37,494 bases of DNA, taken from CAZEHO01 sp964511945. GTDB lineage: Bacteria; Actinomycetota; Acidimicrobiia; Spongiisociales; UBA11373. The stretch lies in contig CAZEHO010000031.1 in the NCBI GenBank assembly GCA_964511945.1, forward strand, positions 1 through 37,494, given 5' to 3'. Made by a program: the position numbers and the translations under genes. Positions 32,480-37,494 of the stretch are shown here, piece by piece (the first letter of the stretch is position 1; the number at the start of each line of letters is the position of its first letter). The notes beneath the pieces were generated by a model. That model was given only the letters and a program-made list of their open reading frames with translations. It searched no databases and was not told the origin of the DNA.

Positions 32480-35278
32480 TCAACGCGCCGATCCAGACAT
32501 CTGGCGCGTCAACTCACGGCCCAGCAGCACCCGCTCGAGCGTCGCCGGCAAGTGGCGAATGCGGCGGCCGGAGGCGTGATTGACGGCATTGGCAATGGCG
32601 GGTGCCACGGGGAGGAGGGTCGGTTCGGCCAGGTTCTTGGCGCCGTAGGGACCTGTGGCGGACGTTGTGTTGAGGAATGTCGCCTTGATCTCAGGCACAT
32701 CCATTGCGGTTGGAATGAGGTACTCGTCGAAGTTGACGTTGCGGATCCGCCCTCGGTCCCAATCGAGTCGCTCCATTAATCCGTACCCAAGCCCTTGGGC
32801 GATTCCGCCGTACATCTGCCCGAACGCTCCCTGCGGGAAGATGACTTGCCCACCGTCGTGCGCCGCCCACACGCCAACGACATCGACCTTGCCGCTGAGT
32901 GTGTCTACGGAAACCTCGACCACCTGGGCCCCGAAGGAGTACATGTGGTACGGCTCGCCCACGCCGGCATCGAAGTCCCATTTGATGGGTGGCATCTCCC
33001 AGTAGCCCTCTGCTTCGAGCTCAAAGCCCACCTTCCGGGCGTGGGCTATCACCTGGTCGAAGCCGATCATGGTCCCGGCGGGACCCATGTAGTCCTCGCC
33101 CTGGCGGCTCACCTGGTCCTCGCTGCATCCCAGCGCGTCCGCAGCGGCCCTGATGAACAGCCGGTTCATCCGCGTCGCCGTCACCCGGGTTGCGTTACCG
33201 CCGAGGATCGTGGCGCGGGATGCGACAGTCGGGCCTGATTCGACGCCCTCGGCGGTGTCGGGCCGCTCCATTGAGATCCGAGCGGGGTCCAGGCCGAGCA
33301 TCTCGGCGGCAATCATCGTGTAGACCGTGCGACTCCCGGTTCCGTAGTCGGTGAGCCCCGTTGCGAGGGTCATGTTGCCGTCGGCCTCAACTCTCAGCCT
33401 GACCCTGGCGTGGTCGTCCCCCTCCGCTCCGAGTGAGCATCCGTGGAAGTAGCACGCCACCCCGATACCTCGAGTGACCCTGGAACCGATGTTCATCTCC
33501 GGGAACTCCGCCCGCTTGCGCTTCCAGTCGGACTCGTCACGCACCAGTTCCAGAGATTCCGCCAGGCCGTCGGCGTCTTCGATGAACTGGCCCGCTTGGG
33601 CGTAGTCGCCCGAACGGAGGCAATTGCGGAGACGGAACTCGATCGGATCGGTCTCGAGGTTGTCGGCGATCTCATCGATGGCTTGCTCGATGCACGCCAC
33701 CGCTTGGGCGTTGCCGAAGCCGCGGAACGCGCCGGAGTAACTGTTGTTGGTATAGACCAGGTGCGCGTCGATGTCGACGGCCTCGTAGCGATACGGGCCG
33801 GCCATATGCACAGCGGCCCTCCAAGTGGCATACGGCGCAGTGCTGGCGTAGGCGCCGCTGTCGAAATGCGCCTCTATCTGCGCAGCCCGCAACTTGCCGT
33901 CGTCACCCATTCCGACGCGAACCCGGGTCGTCATCGGGTCCCGCTTGCAGGACGCCGTGAACGATTCCTCACGATCGAGAATGAGACGAACCGGCCGCCC
34001 CGTCTTCAGCGCCAGCACGGCCGCCTGGGCCGCACACTCGCTCACCACGTCATCCTTGCCGCCAAAGGCTCCTCCCACGGGAGGTTGGACCATCCGTACC
34101 CGCTCAGCGGCCAACCCCAGGACGAGTGCCACAACGTCGCGCGTGATGAATGGGCTCTGGGAATTGGCGTACACGAGGACTCCGCCGTCCGGCTGAGGAA
34201 CGGCAAGGGCTCCCTCGGTCTCTAGATAAGCGTGCTCCTGGTGACTCGTGCCGAACGACTCCTCGAATACGATGTCGCACTCATCCAGCACGGCTTGCGG
34301 GTCGCCGTTGCGAACGATCTGAGTCACACAAAGATTGCTGTCCGGACCGATCAGCGGTGCATCGGGGGCCAGCGCCTCTTCGATACTGAACACGCCGGGC
34401 AGCTCGTCGATCTCACACACGATGGCTCGCAGCCCCGCCTCCGCGGCTCGTTCGTCTTCAGCGGCGACCGCCGCGATCGCATCACCCACATAGCGCACCT
34501 TCTCCCAGGCCAGTATGTGGTTGTCGGCAAACGGATGGCCATACCGACCGTGATCCACGAAGTCCTCAGAGGCGACCACGGCCACGACCCCGGGTACTGC
34601 CAGGGCAGGCTCCACGTCCAGCTTGGTGATGGCGCCATGGGGAACCGTGCTTCGCAACACCCGGGTGAACAGCATGCCCGGCTCTCGCATATCACCTACG
34701 TAGCGCGTCGCACCCGCCACCATCTGCGGCGCGTCGAGCCGCGTCGCAGGATTGCCGACCACAGCAAACTTGCCAGCATGCTCCTTGCCTTCCGCATAGG
34801 CGGTCTTTGCTCTACCCTGCCGCTGCCGAGCGGTGGCCTCGATGGCATCGACGACCTGCTGATAGCCGGTGCACCGACACAGGTTCCCGGCTATCGCGTG
34901 GCGGATCTCGTCGCGGGTTGGCACCGAGTTGCTCTCCAGCGCCGCGACTCCGGCCATCACCAGCCCGGGGGTGCAGAATCCACATTGCACGGCGCCGTGA
35001 TCCACAAAGGCCTGCTGTAGGTCGGTGAGAGAGCCGTCGGGATCCAGAACCCCTTCGATCGTCACGACGCCTCTACCGTCGGCTTGCCCGGCCAGGACCT
35101 GGCAGGAATTCACCAGTCGGCCGTCCAAGAGAACCGAACAGGATCCGCACTCCCCGATTCCACAGCCGCGTTTTGTCCCGGTCAGCCCCAGGGTTTCTCG
35201 CAAGAGCCACAGCAAGCTTGTGTCGGCGTCCCCCTCGGTGGAGACGGGAAGTCCGTTGAGCGAGAGTTCGAACTTCAT
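32480..35278 (-). CDS. Molybdenum hydroxylase: fused 2Fe-2S and molybdopterin subunits (XdhD-like)
   Basis: 932 residues from ATG 35278, which overlaps the FAD gene stop (ATGA); the frame extends upstream but that is the FAD gene. The N-terminal domain has two clusters: Cys39, 44, 47, 59 and Cys99, 102, 134, 136. From about 175 the Mo domain follows, with 'GGAFGGKDD' (dioxothiolene site), 'AFRGFGNAQ' and the catalytic Glu in 'NLAEPTLLPVAPAIANA'. This fusion order and size is that of E. coli XdhD (956 aa), a purine-type hydroxylase, but a nicotinate- or other heterocycle-hydroxylating enzyme is equally possible. It hydroxylates an aromatic N-heterocycle, passing electrons through the FAD subunit. 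Confidence 0.9.
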   Translation of the reverse strand: MKFELSLNGLPVSTEGDADTSLLWLLRETLGLTGTKRGCGIGECGSCSVLLDGRLVNSCQVLAGQADGRGVVTIEGVLDPDGSLTDLQQAFVDHGAVQCGFCTPGLVMAGVAALESNSVPTRDEIRHAIAGNLCRCTGYQQVVDAIEATARQRQGRAKTAYAEGKEHAGKFAVVGNPATRLDAPQMVAGATRYVGDMREPGMLFTRVLRSTVPHGAITKLDVEPALAVPGVVAVVASEDFVDHGRYGHPFADNHILAWEKVRYVGDAIAAVAAEDERAAEAGLRAIVCEIDELPGVFSIEEALAPDAPLIGPDSNLCVTQIVRNGDPQAVLDECDIVFEESFGTSHQEHAYLETEGALAVPQPDGGVLVYANSQSPFITRDVVALVLGLAAERVRMVQPPVGGAFGGKDDVVSECAAQAAVLALKTGRPVRLILDREESFTASCKRDPMTTRVRVGMGDDGKLRAAQIEAHFDSGAYASTAPYATWRAAVHMAGPYRYEAVDIDAHLVYTNNSYSGAFRGFGNAQAVACIEQAIDEIADNLETDPIEFRLRNCLRSGDYAQAGQFIEDADGLAESLELVRDESDWKRKRAEFPEMNIGSRVTRGIGVACYFHGCSLGAEGDDHARVRLRVEADGNMTLATGLTDYGTGSRTVYTMIAAEMLGLDPARISMERPDTAEGVESGPTVASRATILGGNATRVTATRMNRLFIRAAADALGCSEDQVSRQGEDYMGPAGTMIGFDQVIAHARKVGFELEAEGYWEMPPIKWDFDAGVGEPYHMYSFGAQVVEVSVDTLSGKVDVVGVWAAHDGGQVIFPQGAFGQMYGGIAQGLGYGLMERLDWDRGRIRNVNFDEYLIPTAMDVPEIKATFLNTTSATGPYGAKNLAEPTLLPVAPAIANAVNHASGRRIRHLPATLERVLLGRELTRQMSGSAR

Positions 35279-36156
35279 GCCGCGGCGCCCCCATTCAGAA
35301 CTGCCGCCAGTGTCCGAGTCGTCAGCCCGGCAATGACCGGCTCCTTGTACCCGGTCGACCATCGCCGGCCACCGTCGGCGATCATTGTTTCTGCCATCGA
35401 TCGGCCGGCAGCTGCCAGCAGATCGTCGGTGGGGATCCGGCCCATCAGGCTCGATTCGATTTCAGTGACACGACGGGTACGGGCCAGAATCGAGCCTGGA
35501 GCAACACGAATCACGTCAACTCGGCCCTCGTCATCCAGCCGACCGACCGCCGCTACCGACATTCGCGCTATGACCATCGCATTCCGCCGTCCCAGCTTGA
35601 GGAACACCGTGCTTGCACCTTTCGGCAGACGGTCAAACTCAAAGGCCACGATCAGTTCGCCGGTTGCAAGACTGGTGCGATTCGGTCCCTGCACCAGCTC
35701 GCTCACCGGCTCCCGGCGTTCGCCATCGGCGGTGGCGATCACTGCGACTGCGTCGAGACAAACGAGGACCGGTAGCGTGTCGGCGGCGACGGAGGCGTTG
35801 GCGATGTTTCCCCCAAGCGTTCCCATGTTGCGAACCTGATTCGCGCCCACCTCGGCGCAGGCTTGAGCCAGAAAGGGCACCCGCCGACAAACGGACTCGT
35901 CTTCCAGTACCTCGGTGAAGGTGAGGGCCGATCCGAGAGAGAAGCGACCACTCGAAGAGACCGCCTTCATCTCACTGATGAGGCTCACGTCTACCACCCG
36001 GTCGAAGTCAACCGGGGCCGGACCGCCGACATCGGGGCGGACCGAGAGCAGCAGATCCGTGCCACCGCACAACACTCGGCTGCGAATGCCGGGCTCATTG
36101 AGAAGCCCGACGGCGTCTGCAACGTCGTGAGCTCTGACGTATTCGAACCGTTCCAT
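35275..36156 (-). CDS. FAD-binding subunit of the molybdenum hydroxylase (YgfM/XdhB-like)
   Basis: 293 residues. It opens 'MERFEYVRAHDVADAVGLLN', has the CO-dehydrogenase-flavoprotein motif 'CGGTDLLLSVRPD' (residues 30-42), and the FAD-binding 'NMGTLGGNIANASVAADT'. The C-terminal half is the CODH_FAD_C domain. The four-base overlap with the following gene fixes a one-to-one partnership with the fused Fe-S/Mo subunit. The upstream gene is the M20 hydrolase, 33 bases away. Confidence 0.92.
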   Translation of the reverse strand: MERFEYVRAHDVADAVGLLNEPGIRSRVLCGGTDLLLSVRPDVGGPAPVDFDRVVDVSLISEMKAVSSSGRFSLGSALTFTEVLEDESVCRRVPFLAQACAEVGANQVRNMGTLGGNIANASVAADTLPVLVCLDAVAVIATADGERREPVSELVQGPNRTSLATGELIVAFEFDRLPKGASTVFLKLGRRNAMVIARMSVAAVGRLDDEGRVDVIRVAPGSILARTRRVTEIESSLMGRIPTDDLLAAAGRSMAETMIADGGRRWSTGYKEPVIAGLTTRTLAAVLNGGAAA

Positions 36157-36189
36157 AGACGACCTCGCGTGAGTCGATTACGCCGTCTC

Positions 36190-37425
36190 TTACGACTGAC
36201 GCATGTGTGTGTAGGCGAGCGGGAATAGTGCGTAGAACATGGTTCCTTTGAGGAGCATGGAGAGGTTTGCTTGGTCGAGTGGGGTGTGGCAGTACTTCTC
36301 CTCCAGCCCTCCGTAGCCGAGAGTGGGAATGCCGGCGATGCCTCCGTAATAGGTTCCGTTGGTACTGAAGGGCCAAATGCCGACTGGTGGGGCTTGTCCC
36401 CAGAGGGCGGCGCCCGTGAGGCGGCCGGCCTCGACGAGGAGGTCGTCCTCCTCGAGGAGCCATCCGGGGAAGTAGGCGGGTCCGGAGACGTCGATGCCGG
36501 TCCAGGTGTGCATTGTCTGGGTTGGTACGTGGGCAGTCCCACCCAACGGCCCGACCACATTCCCGATATCGGCCAGGATCGACTCGGTGGTTTCCCCCGG
36601 GGTGATTCGCCGGTCGATGGTGACTTCACACCAGCCCGGTACCGAGTTGGGGGTTGGGGGGGATTCGATCATCGTGATCGCCTGCGTTGTTTGCCCGAGC
36701 ACCGGGTCGATGGGGAGCGACGGCGCCATCTGCTCGATAGCGTCGATGACGGGCTGCATCGCCAGAATGGCATTGGTGCCCAGTTCGGGAGTACTGGCGT
36801 GAGCAGCCTCGCCGCGTACCCGGACTTTGATCTCGCATCGCCCGCGGTGGCCGCGGCGCAGAACGAGATCGCTTGCTTCCGCGATGATCGCTGCATCTGG
36901 GGTTGGGAACCCGTCGGCTTCTAAGAGGTAGCGTTGGGCGAAGCCTTCGGCGTCTTCTTCCATGGTGGCTGCGAGGAGGGTGACGGTGCAGTCGCCGGTC
37001 AGGTCGAGCGAAGATGCTATTGCTCCGCCGTAGACCATCGATGCGATCGATCCCTTATCGTCTGATGCGCCGAGCCCGTAGAGCGTCCCGTCAACGATGG
37101 TCGGCTCGAATGGCGGGTACGGCCAGGCATCCTCATCGCCGACATCGACGTGATCGACATGGGCGTCGTAGAGCAGCCCGTACTCTCCATCCCCAAAGGT
37201 GGCCAGGGCGTCCCCGGCCGATGACGCTCGCACCTCACCCAGCTTGTGCTTGGTCATCTCCTGGAGTGTTCGCTCGACGGCGGGACCCTCCGCGCATGTG
37301 AAGCTGGGATGCCGGATGAGGTCAGCGAGGAAAGCCGTTTGGGCTTGTGCGATACCTTCGGCTGCTTCACGGACCCGTGCTGCCGCCTGTGCCAAGGACG
37401 CGGGGACTTCGGGTTGCTTTGACAT
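36190..37425 (-). CDS. M20-family hydrolase, YgeY-like
   Basis: 411 residues. Metal ligands: His89 and Asp91 (DAHVDHV), Asp122 (GASDDKG), Glu156-Glu157 (MEED), Glu183 (IAEASD), and a late His in 'YCHTPLD'. The dimerisation domain contains 'RRGHRGRCEIKVRVRGEAAH', as in YgeY-type hydrolases. The same position between a carbamoyltransferase and xanthine-dehydrogenase-type genes is seen in the E. coli ygeW/ygeX/ygeY set. It hydrolyses an amide, carbamoyl or N-acyl group; allantoate-amidohydrolase-like or ArgE-like activity is also possible. Codons near the 3' end favour C and A, in contrast to the G/T-ending block further downstream. Confidence 0.88.
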   Translation of the reverse strand: MSKQPEVPASLAQAAARVREAAEGIAQAQTAFLADLIRHPSFTCAEGPAVERTLQEMTKHKLGEVRASSAGDALATFGDGEYGLLYDAHVDHVDVGDEDAWPYPPFEPTIVDGTLYGLGASDDKGSIASMVYGGAIASSLDLTGDCTVTLLAATMEEDAEGFAQRYLLEADGFPTPDAAIIAEASDLVLRRGHRGRCEIKVRVRGEAAHASTPELGTNAILAMQPVIDAIEQMAPSLPIDPVLGQTTQAITMIESPPTPNSVPGWCEVTIDRRITPGETTESILADIGNVVGPLGGTAHVPTQTMHTWTGIDVSGPAYFPGWLLEEDDLLVEAGRLTGAALWGQAPPVGIWPFSTNGTYYGGIAGIPTLGYGGLEEKYCHTPLDQANLSMLLKGTMFYALFPLAYTHMRQS

Positions 37426-37430
37426 TTGGC

Positions 37431-37494
37431 TCAGCTCCGGGGGGCCATGGTGAGTGCCATGAGTGCTTTTTGGATGTGGAGGCGGTTTTCGGCT
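37431..37494 (-). CDS. C-terminal end of a carbamoyltransferase (YgeW/OTCase type), 5' part outside
   Basis: The minus-strand frame ends TGA at 37431-37433 and reads AENRLHIQKALMALTMAPRS, matching the conserved C-terminus of ornithine-type carbamoyltransferases and of YgeW ('eaENRlHtqkAl'). Only 20 residues are visible. It sits five bases upstream of the M20 gene, so they are one transcription unit. A plain argF gene cannot be excluded from this fragment. Confidence 0.65.
   Translation of the reverse strand, partial: AENRLHIQKALMALTMAPRS

Noticed and set aside
31141..32583. 480-codon open frame on the plus strand across the PLP-enzyme gene
   Set aside because: It is antisense to a well-conserved gene, rich in His/Pro/Arg/Gln with no family resemblance, and is fully explained by the lack of C- and A-ending codons in the sense gene.
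35279..35362. N-terminal extension of the Fe-S/Mo subunit
   Set aside because: It lies inside the FAD gene; ATG 35278 aligns with the 2Fe-2S domain start.

Overview
The window looks like a contig from an uncultured high-GC actinobacterium, most likely an Acidimicrobiia-type lineage. The reasons are GC-rich codons, lipoproteins with a '...AACGDDD' lipobox followed by an Ala/Pro/Thr spacer, three LLM-class (F420-type) flavin oxidoreductases plus a PPOX/F420-type protein, and several promoters whose -10 box lies close enough to the ATG to suggest leaderless mRNAs. Taxonomy is an inference. One 100-N scaffold gap (5272-5371) lies inside a low-complexity coding repeat.

Layout. 1-1.8 kb: end of a DHA2-type MFS exporter and an SRPBCC protein. 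1.87-4.1 kb: a tandemly duplicated module, each copy being a small four-helix membrane protein divergent from a small VOC protein. 4.2-11.9 kb: a NitT/TauT/THI5-type uptake system (two substrate-binding lipoproteins and an unusual single-chain ATPase-permease fusion), a CodA-type deaminase, a PPOX protein and a two-domain VOC protein. A 20-nt promoter motif recurs upstream of both small VOC genes, binding protein 1 and the ABC fusion. 12-17.6 kb: two LLM oxidoreductases, a tandem pair of ATC-hydrolase-family proteins, a second CodA-type deaminase of exactly the same length as the first, and an XRE-cupin regulator. 17.7-22.9 kb (minus): SDR, E2, E1-beta and E1-alpha of a 2-oxoacid/acetoin dehydrogenase, led by a diverged homologue of methenyl-tetrahydromethanopterin cyclohydrolase (Mch). 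23.1-25.5 kb (plus): a Mer-like LLM protein overlapping an ATZ/TRZ/SsnA-type aminohydrolase.

26.2-37.5 kb is one long minus-strand operon, in transcription order: C-terminus of a carbamoyltransferase, a YgeY-like M20 hydrolase, an XDH-type FAD subunit, a fused 2Fe-2S/Mo subunit with XdhD-like architecture, a fold-type-II PLP enzyme, an aminotransferase, a transketolase-like enzyme and alanine dehydrogenase. This resembles the ygeW-ygeX-ygeY / ygfM-xdhD / ssnA purine-catabolic gene set of E. coli and gut anaerobes, with a different PLP enzyme where ygeX would be and a downstream carbon/nitrogen module.

Working model (inference): the region imports a nitrogen heterocycle, deaminates and hydroxylates it, opens the ring, and feeds the products into amino-acid and C2/C3 metabolism. 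The parts most likely to be undescribed are the repurposed-looking Mch homologue, the shared promoter motif, the single-chain ABC importer, and a three-gene block (27.3-32.4 kb) whose codons end almost only in G or T, unlike the genes around it.
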